A stretch of DNA of 64,000 nucleotides, taken from the NCBI GenBank assembly GCA_021820485.1, contig JAKADO010000005.1:1-64000 (forward strand). The letters are read 5' to 3'. A program made the translations under genes and the position numbers. The notes beneath the pieces are model-generated. The model worked only from the letters and a program-made list of their open reading frames with translations. It ran no database searches and was not told where the DNA came from. The first letter of the stretch is position 1, and every line of letters begins with the position of its first letter. Positions 1 through 9,395 of this stretch are shown in pieces. This stretch comes from Bacillota bacterium. Lineage in GTDB: Bacteria > Bacillota > Sulfobacillia > Sulfobacillales > Sulfobacillaceae.

Positions 1-1
1 C

Positions 2-889
2 GGGGGAAACCCGATGGTTCAAGGAATGGTCAAGCGCTATGGCATGCAGATGGGAGCAGCTCGATTTGTCGCTGGGAGCACCCTCCCGGAAGCGATTGAG
101 CGGATTCGGGAGATTAATGGCCGGGGCGTCATGGTCACATTGGACCATCTGGGGGAATCGGTGCGCAACGAGTCTGAGGCGGTGGACGCGAAAGACAGCT
201 ATTTGGCGATGTTGGATGCGATCCATCAATCCGGTGTGAACTCCAATGTGTCCTTGAAACTCACGATGATGGGGCTGGCGTTGAACGAGGAGCTCGGCCG
301 CAAGCATCTCCTCGAAATTGTCGGTCGGGCCGCTGAGACCGATAACTTTGTCCGCATCGACATGGAGGACAGTCCCTACACCGATGTGACGCTGAAGCTG
401 CTGGAGGAGGCTTATGAGGCCTATCCGGGCCATGTGGGCGTGGTGTTGCAGGCCTATCTGTACCGCACCTTGGAGGACCTTCGACGGCTCTCGGTTCCAC
501 CCAAGAACTTTCGCATTGTCAAAGGCGCCTACATGGAGCCAGTCTCGGTGGCGTTCCCCAGCAAGGCGGACGTGGATGAAAATTACCTGCGCCTGGTGCA
601 GGAGTCCTTGAAGCTTGGCAATTATACGGCTATCGGAACGCATGATGAGCAGCTCATCGGCCGCATCCTGAAGTACATTCACGACGAGAATGTGGCACAC
701 GACCGCTTTGAGTTTCAGATGCTCTACGGTGTGAAATTCTCGCTCTTGGAAGGCTTGGCCAAGGAGGGATACCGCACGCGAGTCTACGTCCCCTATGGGC
801 AGGACTGGTACGCCTATTACGTGCGACGCGTCGCGGAGCGGCCCGCCAATCTGCTGTTCTTTGCCCGGGCCCTAATCGACCGTTCGTAG
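2..889 (+). CDS. Proline dehydrogenase family protein (5'-truncated by window edge)
   Basis: Frame open to window start; motifs VSLKLTMMGLALNEEL, VRIDMEDSPYTDVTL, RIVKGAYMEP, AIGTHDEQLI, FEFQMLYGV, VYVPYGQDWYAYYVRR typical of the PutA/FadM PRODH domain. Confidence 0.93.
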   Translation, partial: GGNPMVQGMVKRYGMQMGAARFVAGSTLPEAIERIREINGRGVMVTLDHLGESVRNESEAVDAKDSYLAMLDAIHQSGVNSNVSLKLTMMGLALNEELGRKHLLEIVGRAAETDNFVRIDMEDSPYTDVTLKLLEEAYEAYPGHVGVVLQAYLYRTLEDLRRLSVPPKNFRIVKGAYMEPVSVAFPSKADVDENYLRLVQESLKLGNYTAIGTHDEQLIGRILKYIHDENVAHDRFEFQMLYGVKFSLLEGLAKEGYRTRVYVPYGQDWYAYYVRRVAERPANLLFFARALIDRS

Positions 890-1200
890 GATAAAAAATA
901 TTTTTCATGATGGTAGTTTAGTACGGACATATTTTCAGGGACGGGCTCGAACACCTCTAGAGTGTGCTTTTTGGGCGGAGTGTTCCGTTCCCCGGGGCGC
1001 GAACGAATGGGGGGATTGCGGGATCTGCGATTCCCCCAGCATATTGGGAATTGCCGAAGTTCCACGGAGTGGACTCGATGCAAGAGGTGGACCATCCTAC
1101 ATGTTCTTGGATATGATAGGGGGAAAGAGTCCGCAAAAAGTGGAATCCCTGTTCCGAAGCTGATTCAGCCTATATTGAAGAAATTACTGGAGGGTAACGC

Positions 1201-1644
1201 ATGCCCCAGCGTGACGAAGCCATCGATCGTTTGGATGCCATCTTTTCGCGAATTGGGCGGTTGTCGCGGCGCCGCATGCCGGATGATACGTTGACATTTG
1301 GCCAATTCGCGGTCTTGCGCATGCTGTTTCATCAGGGCCCGATGGCCATGGGGGCCATTGCTGAGAATCTGAGCATTTCCCTCGCCGGGGCGACCGGCAT
1401 CATCGATCGTCTAGTCAACCAAGGGGTGGTGGAACGGACGCGTTCCCGCGAAGATCGCCGGGTGGTTTGGGTGGACCTGAGTGAGGAAGGCCGTGAACGC
1501 ATGAAGCGTTTGCAGGATGAGCGGCACCAGCAGATGCGCGATTTGCTGAAACCCCTGGAAGCGGACGAACTGGAACTCTTGCTGCGGTTGTTGGAACGCG
1601 TCGCCGAAGGTGCCGAACAGGAAAACGGGGCGGCGCAATCCTAG
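1201..1644 (+). CDS. MarR family transcriptional regulator
   Basis: Winged-helix MarR pattern (ISLAGATGIIDRLVNQGVVERTRSREDRRVVWVDLSEEG); SD ggaggg upstream. Confidence 0.9.
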   Translation: MPQRDEAIDRLDAIFSRIGRLSRRRMPDDTLTFGQFAVLRMLFHQGPMAMGAIAENLSISLAGATGIIDRLVNQGVVERTRSREDRRVVWVDLSEEGRERMKRLQDERHQQMRDLLKPLEADELELLLRLLERVAEGAEQENGAAQS

Positions 1645-1675
1645 TCCGACGTTGCTGATGATGGAATGAAACGTG

Positions 1676-1700
1676 AGCCTCCCGTTTTGGGGGGCTTTTT
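1676..1700 (+). terminator. Rho-independent terminator after marR-like gene
   Basis: AGCCTCCC..GGGGGGCT stem followed by TTTTT. Confidence 0.75.
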
Positions 1701-1790
1701 GCACGTCCAAGAGCCCTCGTGCCAGGCGCCGGGATCTTCTGCAACAATACTGCAGACTTTCCACCCGTGTTGTCCCTATGCCACAATACA

Positions 1791-2672
1791 ATGGGGGTGG
1801 AAAAAGTGAATATAGTGGTGACGGGGGCCAGTGGATATGTTGGGTCAACTGTCCTACGGGCGTTGACTGAGGCTGGCCATGGGGTCAAGGGCATTGCGCG
1901 GCACGCGGACAAATCGGCACCGGCCGGCGTACGCTGGGCATTGGGCGACATTCGTGACATGGATTTGGTGGAACCGTTCCGCGGCGCGGATGCGGTGATC
2001 CACCTAATCGGCATTATCCGTGAAATTCCAGCTCAAAAGGTGACCTTTGAAGCCATGCATGTGGGCAGCACCCAGCGGGTGCTGGCCGCCATGAACACGC
2101 TGGGGATCCCGCGCCTCATCCAGATGTCCGCCCTAGGAACCCGGCCCCGAGCCGTCTCCCAATATCATCGCACCAAATGGGAGGCCGAGCAGTTGGTGCG
2201 GGCCACCTCGCATCTCAAGGCGACCATTCTTCGGCCATCCCTGATCTTTGGGGGACACGCGCCGTTCTTCGACATGCTCGGCAGTCTCGCCAAGCTTCCC
2301 ATGGTGCCGGTCCCGGGCGATGGCAACACACTGTTCCAACCGGTTTATCGGGGGGACGTGGCGGCGCTTATCTGCGCTCTGCTGGAAGACTCCGGCACTG
2401 CGGGAAAGACCATGGAAATTGGCGGCCCGGACCGATACACCCTCAATCAATTGTTTGACTTCATGGGCGCGCAAGCCGGGCGCCCGCATCCGCCGAAAAT
2501 GCATTTGCCGCTTGGGTTTGTGGGGGCGGTCGCACGGCTCAGCAATGTCTTGCCGGTGCCGGTCACGCCGGATCAATTGGCGATGCTGACGGAACCCAAC
2601 ATCACGGATGACGACCAGTGGCATCAATGGGTGGATCAGCCGACCACGCTTGCCTCAGGGCACAAGAAATAA
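1791..2672 (+). CDS. NAD(P)-binding Rossmann-fold epimerase/NDUFA9-like protein
   Basis: VTGASGYVGSTVLRALTEAGH, DAVIHLIGI, YHRTKWEAEQLV; atypical SDR/NmrA-like. Start chosen at internal ATG. Confidence 0.8.
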   Translation: MGVEKVNIVVTGASGYVGSTVLRALTEAGHGVKGIARHADKSAPAGVRWALGDIRDMDLVEPFRGADAVIHLIGIIREIPAQKVTFEAMHVGSTQRVLAAMNTLGIPRLIQMSALGTRPRAVSQYHRTKWEAEQLVRATSHLKATILRPSLIFGGHAPFFDMLGSLAKLPMVPVPGDGNTLFQPVYRGDVAALICALLEDSGTAGKTMEIGGPDRYTLNQLFDFMGAQAGRPHPPKMHLPLGFVGAVARLSNVLPVPVTPDQLAMLTEPNITDDDQWHQWVDQPTTLASGHKK

Positions 2673-3503
2673 GAGGCGCATAGTGGCGCTGGAAACGTAG
2701 CTGAAGTGTGGAAAGCTGGCACGGTATTCGGACTTGGCGAGAATCCAAGCTTGTTCCGTGATGAGCCCTTGTTGAATCATTTGCGGCACCACGCGGTCAA
2801 TGCGCTCGATGTCGAATTGCACCGTGACGTCCTGCATCTCCATCTGGCCTGCATATACGGATGGATTGAGGGCGACGCCGACGAGGCGGAGGCCAGCCTG
2901 GACGCCAGCCTCGGCCAGCTTGCGACCCACGAAGCGATCGCCTCCAGGGCCCTGCTGATATCGCTGGAAGGCTCCCACTGCTGCTTTCCATGCGGAAGGC
3001 GGTTCCGGGTACTCAATCAGGTAACCGTCGTCCACATCCTCAATGGCGACAAATCCGCCCGGCGCCACATGCGTTTTCACTTGCCGAAAGAACCGGCTCA
3101 GGTCAGGGATGTACTGCGTCACGAAACGCGAGACAACCGCGTTGGCTTCTCCGTTTCCTTCTTCCTCCAACACGTCTGCAACCCGAAAGCGGACGGCGGC
3201 TCCTTGGTCCAACAAGTGATTCAAGCTCTGCGCCATGTCCAAAATAACCGCATCCCGGTCATATCCCACCACGCGACAGCTCTTCAAGGCAGCGATTTCC
3301 TGGGCCATGATGCCGGGGCCGCAGCCCAAGTCGATGACGAGGCCATCAGCCACTGACGGCCAAGATTCAATCCAGGCGCGTCGCGATGCCGCCGTGGCCA
3401 GCGTTTGCAGCAACAGCCACTGATAGTCCGCGGGCGCCGTGGTCCAACTGCGGGAGAGCCATTGATCAAGCCATGAGAGTGCTGGGGGAATTGCTTTTTC
3501 CAT
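2655..3503 (-). CDS. Class I SAM-dependent methyltransferase
   Basis: VIDLGCGPGIMAQEIA motif I, GGFVAIEDVDDG. Confidence 0.82.
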   Translation of the reverse strand: MEKAIPPALSWLDQWLSRSWTTAPADYQWLLLQTLATAASRRAWIESWPSVADGLVIDLGCGPGIMAQEIAALKSCRVVGYDRDAVILDMAQSLNHLLDQGAAVRFRVADVLEEEGNGEANAVVSRFVTQYIPDLSRFFRQVKTHVAPGGFVAIEDVDDGYLIEYPEPPSAWKAAVGAFQRYQQGPGGDRFVGRKLAEAGVQAGLRLVGVALNPSVYAGQMEMQDVTVQFDIERIDRVVPQMIQQGLITEQAWILAKSEYRASFPHFSYVSSATMRLLFLVP

Positions 3504-3670
3504 AGGCTGATCATACCGATTTTTTGCTTTCTAGGCGAGTTTTGACAACCATTCACGGGCCACTTCTTTACACCAAAAAAGTGTCCGGGTTATACAATAG
3601 GGAAAAAGGAGGTGGATAGGGACGCTCCAAGGGCCCAGATGACGAATCGATAGTAACGGAGGAGGCCATT

Positions 3671-4090
3671 ATGAAGAACCAACTGATGACCTATTACTTG
3701 CGCCGGTTTGTCAACAGCATTGTGGAGTCCACCTTAACCAGTCCCAGTTTGGCTGAAATGGTCCATCACCACCTGTCGGTCGAGTGGACCCGCCAGCAGT
3801 ACCCTCCCTACCAAGCATGGTATCAGGTCTATGACGAGGACGAATCCTACTTGGAACTTGCCGTGACCGACGCCTGCGGCTATGAGGACGCGGTTTACAT
3901 GCGCGGCTTGGCGCTCTTGAAAATTGGCGTCAATGGGGCTTTGGTGTCGCCCGACGACGAGTCATATGCCGCTCAAACCTTTGAGGGGCGGCCATTTCGT
4001 ACCTGCCGGAAGTGTCACATTTCGTTTTCCCGTTGGCTGGACTTCTATGGACATGTTAAGATGAGCCACTGGGAGTTGGACGCCATGTAG
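3671..4090 (+). CDS. Hypothetical protein with C-terminal C2H2-type zinc-finger motif
   Basis: ggaggaggcc SD; C-terminal CRKCHISFSRWLDFYGHVKMSH fits CX2CX3FX5(phi)X2HX4H. Confidence 0.75.
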   Translation: MKNQLMTYYLRRFVNSIVESTLTSPSLAEMVHHHLSVEWTRQQYPPYQAWYQVYDEDESYLELAVTDACGYEDAVYMRGLALLKIGVNGALVSPDDESYAAQTFEGRPFRTCRKCHISFSRWLDFYGHVKMSHWELDAM

Positions 4091-4120
4091 TGGAGGGATG
4101 GGTTGGGATCTATCCTATTC

Positions 4121-4149
4121 TTGACACGCTTGGCTGAAACCGCTAGAAT
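4121..4149 (+). promoter_or_regulatory. Sigma-A-type promoter upstream of rplM
   Basis: TTGACA (4121-4126), 17-nt spacer, TAGAAT (4144-4149). Confidence 0.75.
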
Positions 4150-4154
4150 GTTTA

Positions 4155-4205
4155 TGTTTGGTTGTCGGAAGAGTGGCCGACACGTTATTTTGGGAGGGAA
4201 ATTCA
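4155..4205 (+). promoter_or_regulatory. Possible ribosomal-protein L13 leader element
   Basis: Short leader between promoter and rplM with TGTCGG..CCGACA hairpin (4163-4182); L13 leaders are known in Firmicutes, covariance match not tested. Confidence 0.4.
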
Positions 4206-4208
4206 CGC

Positions 4209-4643
4209 ATGTCCACGTATATGGCTCGTCCTGCTGAGGTGACACGCAAGTGGTATGTTATTGACGCGGCGGGATTGCCTTTGGGCCGAGTAGCCACGGC
4301 GGCGGCCATGCTTCTTCGTGGAAAACACAAGCCGATTTATACGCCGCATATTGATACCGGTGATTATGTAATCATCGTGAATGCGGATAAAGCCGTGTTG
4401 ACCGGTCGGAAGCTTGACCAAAAGATTTATTTCCGTCATTCGGGGTACGAAGGTGGCCTGAAGCGTACCGTGTATCGCCAGTTGATGGCTAAAAAGCCGG
4501 AGTTTGCTGTTGAGAAAGCGGTGCGAGGCATGTTGCCGCACAACCGTTTGGGTCGCGCAATGTTCAAGAAGCTTAAGGTGTACCGCGGATCTGAGCACCC
4601 GCATTCAGCCCAACTACCGGAAGCATGGGAGGTTATTGGCTAA
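4209..4643 (+). CDS. rplM: 50S ribosomal protein L13
   Basis: [47 protein letters not shown]; stop overlaps next ATG (TAATG). Confidence 0.98.
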   Translation: MSTYMARPAEVTRKWYVIDAAGLPLGRVATAAAMLLRGKHKPIYTPHIDTGDYVIIVNADKAVLTGRKLDQKIYFRHSGYEGGLKRTVYRQLMAKKPEFAVEKAVRGMLPHNRLGRAMFKKLKVYRGSEHPHSAQLPEAWEVIG

Positions 4644-5035
4644 TGGCAGTAGCGCAGTTCTGGGGTACCGGTCGTCGCAAGAACGCTGTGGCCCGGGTTC
4701 GGTTGGTTCCCGGCACCGGCCGCATTGTGATCAATGGCCGCGAGTTTGAAGATTACTTTTCCGTGTTGACGCTTCGGACGGCGATTTTGAGCCCGCTGAA
4801 GACGGCTGATGTTGAAGGTCGCTTCGATGTGCTGGTGCGCGTCGAAGGGGGCGGCATGGCAGGTCAAGCTGGTGCGGTTCGCCACGGCATTGCCCGGGCG
4901 CTCTTGGGAGTTGACCCCAACTTCCGGACGCCGTTGAAGCAGCGTGGGTTTTTGACCCGTGACGCGCGAGTGAAGGAGCGTCGCAAGTACGGGTTGAAGA
5001 AAGCCCGCAAGGCGCCCCAATTCTCCAAGCGTTAA
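4643..5035 (+). CDS. rpsI: 30S ribosomal protein S9
   Basis: [20 protein letters not shown] ... [27 protein letters not shown]. Confidence 0.98.
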   Translation: MAVAQFWGTGRRKNAVARVRLVPGTGRIVINGREFEDYFSVLTLRTAILSPLKTADVEGRFDVLVRVEGGGMAGQAGAVRHGIARALLGVDPNFRTPLKQRGFLTRDARVKERRKYGLKKARKAPQFSKR

Positions 5036-5042
5036 CGAGATT

Positions 5043-5064
5043 AGCCCCGCAAGGGGCTTTTTTT
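5043..5064 (+). terminator. Rho-independent terminator of rplM-rpsI
   Basis: AGCCCC-GCAA-GGGGCT followed by T-tract. Confidence 0.9.
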
Positions 5065-5086
5065 GTGGGCTTTCGACGGGATGGTG

Positions 5087-6343
5087 TCAGGATAGCGGGA
5101 CTTGGATCTTGTCGGACCGCACCAGGTTCCAGAGGTCTTCCAGTGCGCCGGGTTGCCCCGATTTGGCGGCCATGACCTGATATTCGAGCGCGAGGGCGGC
5201 ATTGTCCGGGTCGTGTTGCACCGCCGCGGCGAGGTCATGGAGTGCATCGTGGGCCGTGGCGGCATACGTGGCGCGGAGGCGATAGGCGTCCGCCTTGACA
5301 GGATTCAGCAGCGCGCTGTCGGGAGCTGCTAAGGCGAGCTCCTGATACCGACGGCCCCACACTGGATTATGCGCTTGGCGCGCGGACTGCAACCCCAGTT
5401 GCAGCGCAAGGGCCACATCGGATGGGTCAGCGGGATGATCCTGAAAATAGGAGAGGCTCTCCTGCACCAGCCCATCCGCGTCTTCCCAGCGCTTCAGCTT
5501 GAGGCAGCTTTCGGCGGCGTCAAGACTGAGGCGGGCACGAAGTCCGGAATGGGGGAGACCTCCTAACCGTGGCTGCGTGTTGGTCATGAGAATCCCGGCC
5601 TCTTCCAGGTGTCCCAATGCGATGCCCGCGCGTATTCGGCGCAAATCCAACTCGACTGCCCGTTTGGGGTCGGTGCCTGCGAGACGGCGAGCCTCGTCGT
5701 AAAGGTCCTTTGCCGACACCCACTGTTCCAGCCCGGCACAGAAGTCGCCAAAGGTTTCGAGTGCCATCGCCGCTACCTGCTGGTGATCGGTCAAGGTGCG
5801 CGCCACGTCCACACTCTGGTGGAAATAGGCGACAGCGTCGTGGAACCGGCCGGCATGGGAGGTGGCGCGCCCCAAGGCGGAGGCGGTCTCCACCACCTGG
5901 ACGGGAGACTCGGAGACGTGCAGTGCGCCCAACGCGTCCTTCAGAAGTTGTTCCGCTGCTGCGTAATGGCCGCGGCTCAGCTCCAACTGCCCGGAGGTGG
6001 CTTGGATTTTGGCCAGAATGTCGTCGCGCCCCATGCGTTCGGCCAACAATCGGGCTTCGCGCAGACCAACGGCCGCTTCCTCCAGACGACCGCTGCTCCA
6101 CAAAGCCTCCGAGGCCTTGAGCAGCACGTCCACTGTGCGTAGATCGTCATCATTGTCGAGGAAGTAGCCTAATGGTTTTCCGAGCCGATCCGCCATAATC
6201 TTGAGGGCTTTGCGGGAGGGTCGGATCCGTCCCAGTTCAACCTGGCTGACATAGCTCTTAGTTAGTTCGTGGCCGGCCAACTGTTCCTGAGTCAAGCCAA
6301 GTTTTTTGCGCAAGTCGCGGATTTTATCTCCGACCACGGGCAT
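5087..6343 (-). CDS. XRE-family HTH regulator with TPR repeats
   Basis: N-terminal IRDLRKKLGLTQEQLAGHELTKSYVSQVELGRIRPSRKALKIMADRLG, long alpha-helical TPR-like C-terminus. Confidence 0.85.
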   Translation of the reverse strand: MPVVGDKIRDLRKKLGLTQEQLAGHELTKSYVSQVELGRIRPSRKALKIMADRLGKPLGYFLDNDDDLRTVDVLLKASEALWSSGRLEEAAVGLREARLLAERMGRDDILAKIQATSGQLELSRGHYAAAEQLLKDALGALHVSESPVQVVETASALGRATSHAGRFHDAVAYFHQSVDVARTLTDHQQVAAMALETFGDFCAGLEQWVSAKDLYDEARRLAGTDPKRAVELDLRRIRAGIALGHLEEAGILMTNTQPRLGGLPHSGLRARLSLDAAESCLKLKRWEDADGLVQESLSYFQDHPADPSDVALALQLGLQSARQAHNPVWGRRYQELALAAPDSALLNPVKADAYRLRATYAATAHDALHDLAAAVQHDPDNAALALEYQVMAAKSGQPGALEDLWNLVRSDKIQVPLS

Positions 6344-6410
6344 CCCTCCTAATTAAAATGTATCATAAGTAAAATGCAATTTGACAGTAATGGGCGGGGC
6401 GAATGACGTG

Positions 6411-7580
6411 AACGACATTGAGATTTTGAAGGCCCAAATCCGGCAAATGCCGTTGCCCCCCGCCGTCCGAGATGCCATGGCGGTCATTCGCCGCGCGGGT
6501 GGGGAAGCCTATGTGGTGGGTGGAGCCATCCGCGACTGGGTCTGGGATCGAGACCGATTTCAGTCCGGCGATGTGGATTGGGACTTGGCAGCCAACCTCC
6601 CGCCGCAAGACCTCCGCAACTTGCGCCGTCGGGTGCATCCCGGCGAGCGATTCGGCACGTTTGATTTTGGACCCCGGGTCGAAGTCACGACGATGCGCAA
6701 GGAGGGTGGCTATGACGATGCGCGCCACCCCGGCCGGGTCGAGCCCATCGCGGGGATTAAAGAGGATTTGGGGCGCCGAGACTTTACCGTCAATGCGATC
6801 GCTGTGGACGGGGAGCGCGTGGTGGCGGAGAGCGACCTAGCCTTGTTGGACCTGGCGGCGCGGTGCTTGCGGGCGGTTGGCGACCCGACCGAGCGCTTTC
6901 GCGAAGATCCCCTTCGGATTCTCCGCCTGGCGCGGTTTCGCGGCCGGTTTGGGGCGTTCGTGGAGCCCGAAACGGCGGGAGCCGCGCGCGATGAAGTGAC
7001 CCTCACCCGTCTGGTGAGTCGAGAGAGGCGGCTGGCGGAATTTTACGGGTTCCTCGAGGCGCCCATGGAGCGGTGGTCTTGGTGGTGCGAGGCAGGTTTG
7101 GCATGGGCGCTCGAATGGCCTTTGCCGCGCACGGGAGGCTCCAGCACGCTCTTTTTACGTCCGCCTCGCCATAGAGCAGCGCGTCTTCTCGCCTTGGCGT
7201 ATCTCTCCTACGACCGGATCGAATTTCTGGGCGAATGGGCCCGGCAATGGCCGCTCCAGCGCCTTGAAAGGCAAGCCATCGACGAGGTGGCGCGAGTAAG
7301 CCCAGTCCCCGATGCGGACCGCTGGATGGACCGTGCCGCCGATTGGGATGAGCGCCATCGTTGGATTTTTGCCGAGTTGGCTGAGGCTTTCGGACGGACT
7401 CCGACGCCGCTTGAACCGCTCGCACTCACGGCTCATGACCTCATGACCCGCTGGGGTCTTCAAGGTCCCGAACTGGGCGCCGCCCTTCGCCACCTCCGCG
7501 CCCTGCAGCGTATGCGCCCCGACATCAACCAGCAGGACCAGCTGGATGCCGCCATGAGAGCGTGGCTTCAGGATCGTTAG
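6411..7580 (+). CDS. cca: CCA tRNA nucleotidyltransferase / poly(A) polymerase family
   Basis: AYVVGGAIRDWVW, GDVDWDLA, RRDFTVNAIAVD, DPLRILRLARFRGRFG; ORF track opens at 6381, true start uncertain. Confidence 0.88.
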   Translation, partial: NDIEILKAQIRQMPLPPAVRDAMAVIRRAGGEAYVVGGAIRDWVWDRDRFQSGDVDWDLAANLPPQDLRNLRRRVHPGERFGTFDFGPRVEVTTMRKEGGYDDARHPGRVEPIAGIKEDLGRRDFTVNAIAVDGERVVAESDLALLDLAARCLRAVGDPTERFREDPLRILRLARFRGRFGAFVEPETAGAARDEVTLTRLVSRERRLAEFYGFLEAPMERWSWWCEAGLAWALEWPLPRTGGSSTLFLRPPRHRAARLLALAYLSYDRIEFLGEWARQWPLQRLERQAIDEVARVSPVPDADRWMDRAADWDERHRWIFAELAEAFGRTPTPLEPLALTAHDLMTRWGLQGPELGAALRHLRALQRMRPDINQQDQLDAAMRAWLQDR

Positions 7581-7636
7581 CGCTTCCGGCATGATCTGAC
7601 TGTCGGCGGAATACCCCTCAAATAGGACAAAGGGGG

Positions 7637-8398
7637 ATGCGTATGGTCCAGAGGGGTGCCTGGTGGGGGCGGTTGTTGGCCATTTTTGCAGTGGCGCTGT
7701 TGATGGGCGGATTCATATTGTCTGGCCGGGCCGGCGGTCAGGCGACGAAGCCGCAAGGGCAAGGACTGCCGCCTATGGTCGGCGATCTCTTGCGGGGGCG
7801 CACGGTGATCATTGATCCCGGCCATGGGGGATATGATCCCGGGGCACGCGGCCGGCAGGTCACCGAGGCTGAATTGAATCTGGCCATTGCGTTGAAACTC
7901 CGCAAATGGTTTCAGTTGGCGGGCGCCCACGTGTTGATGACCTGGTCCAAACCATCCCAGATTGCCAGCAACCGCAAGTACCGTGTGCAGCAGCGCCTGA
8001 CATGGATCAACCAGCACAAGGCCGACATTTTGATTGACATTCACTGCAACTCGGGAGCGTCCAGCTATCATGGCCCGCAAACCTTCTATTGGGAAGGGGC
8101 GGCGAGCTATCACTTGGCCAGCGATGTGCAGCAGGAGCTTCAGTATTTCACGGGAACCTCACGGGGCGTGAAACGCATCAATCAATACGTGCTGCGCTAC
8201 GCCAAGATGCCCGCCATCAATGTGGAAGTGGGCTTCATCACCAATGGACGCGAAGAACAAAAGCTCCTGAATCCCACGTATGAAGAGGACCTGACATGGT
8301 ACATTTTTATTGGCACGGAGCGGTGGCTGGTCAAGGGACGCTGGCCGGCCGAACTCCTCGAGGCTCCGCCGCCGACCGATCTCTTGGTGCGCGATTGA
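7637..8398 (+). CDS. N-acetylmuramoyl-L-alanine amidase (Amidase_3)
   Basis: VIIDPGHGGYDPGARG, ILIDIHCNS, INVEVGFITNGREEQKLLN; N-terminal TM/signal. Confidence 0.92.
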   Translation: MRMVQRGAWWGRLLAIFAVALLMGGFILSGRAGGQATKPQGQGLPPMVGDLLRGRTVIIDPGHGGYDPGARGRQVTEAELNLAIALKLRKWFQLAGAHVLMTWSKPSQIASNRKYRVQQRLTWINQHKADILIDIHCNSGASSYHGPQTFYWEGAASYHLASDVQQELQYFTGTSRGVKRINQYVLRYAKMPAINVEVGFITNGREEQKLLNPTYEEDLTWYIFIGTERWLVKGRWPAELLEAPPPTDLLVRD

Positions 8399-8461
8399 CC
8401 CCAGGGCAATATCACTGTCACTTCCGGTTATAATGGTGTCAGAACCGGAAAGGAGTGCGTT

Positions 8462-9361
8462 ATGACACCGAAAAACATCAGCATTATTGGCGTGCCCTTG
8501 GATTACGGCGCGGATCGCCGCGGCGTCGACATGGGCCCCAGCGCCATCCGGTACGCTGGGCTGCACGAGAAACTGAGGCAGGCTGGACACGTGGTCAATG
8601 ACTTGGGCAACCTGCCGGTGCCGGTGCCCGAAAGCCGAATGCCAAGAGATCCGCATTTGAAGTACCTCGATGAAATCGTCAAAGTAAATCGCGTCTTGGC
8701 TCGCACCGTCGAAAAGGCCGTGAATGAAGGGCAGTATCCCGTGGTATTGGGCGGCGACCATTCCATTGCCATGGGAACCATCGCCGGACTCTTGCGGGCC
8801 AAGCCCAAAACAGGCCTTTTGTGGTTTGATGCGCATGGCGATTTCAACACGGAAGCCTCGTCGCCCTCTGGCAACATCCACGGAATGCCGGTGGCTGTGG
8901 CGGCGGGCCGTGGCACCAGTGAATTGGCCCTGCCATTCAAGGGACACTTCCTAAACGAGGCAAAAATTGTCTACGTGGGTGTCCGCACCTTGGATCCGGA
9001 GGAGGCGGAAGCCCTGCGCCAAAGCCAGGCCACCGTCTTCTCAATGCATGAGGTGGATCGCTATGGCATGCGGGAAGTGATGGCGCGCGCAATGGACATT
9101 GTCAGCCAAGGCACCGATGGGGTTCATTTGAGCTTTGATATCGACGCCTTGGATCCGCTCTACGCACCGGGCTCGGGGACGCCCTACAGCGGAGGCCTGA
9201 CTGACCGCGAAGCGCATTTGGCGTTGGAATTGCTGGCAGAAGCCGACATTTTGACGTCGCTCGAAATGGTCGAGGTGAACCCGATTCTTGATGAGCACAA
9301 CCGGACAGGAGAATTGGCCGCCAATTTGATTGCGTCAGCGCTGGGACACCGCATTATTTAA
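8462..9361 (+). CDS. rocF: Arginase
   Basis: GGDHSIAMGT, WFDAHGDFNT, GNIHGMPVA, LSFDIDALDPLYAPGSGTPYSGGL arginase metal ligands. Confidence 0.95.
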   Translation: MTPKNISIIGVPLDYGADRRGVDMGPSAIRYAGLHEKLRQAGHVVNDLGNLPVPVPESRMPRDPHLKYLDEIVKVNRVLARTVEKAVNEGQYPVVLGGDHSIAMGTIAGLLRAKPKTGLLWFDAHGDFNTEASSPSGNIHGMPVAVAAGRGTSELALPFKGHFLNEAKIVYVGVRTLDPEEAEALRQSQATVFSMHEVDRYGMREVMARAMDIVSQGTDGVHLSFDIDALDPLYAPGSGTPYSGGLTDREAHLALELLAEADILTSLEMVEVNPILDEHNRTGELAANLIASALGHRII

Positions 9362-9395
9362 ACAATCGCACGCACGATAGAGGAGAGAGACGGAG

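Noticed and set aside
1000-1040. GGGGGGATTGCGGGATCTGCGATTCCCCC imperfect inverted repeat upstream of marR
   Set aside because: Could be a MarR operator or hairpin but arms are imperfect and G/C-run driven; insufficient support.
5087-6343. Second HTH-TPR regulator as another RRNPP quorum-sensing receptor
   Set aside because: The space downstream holds only the rpsI terminator, and no small exported peptide ORF or repeated operator was found nearby.
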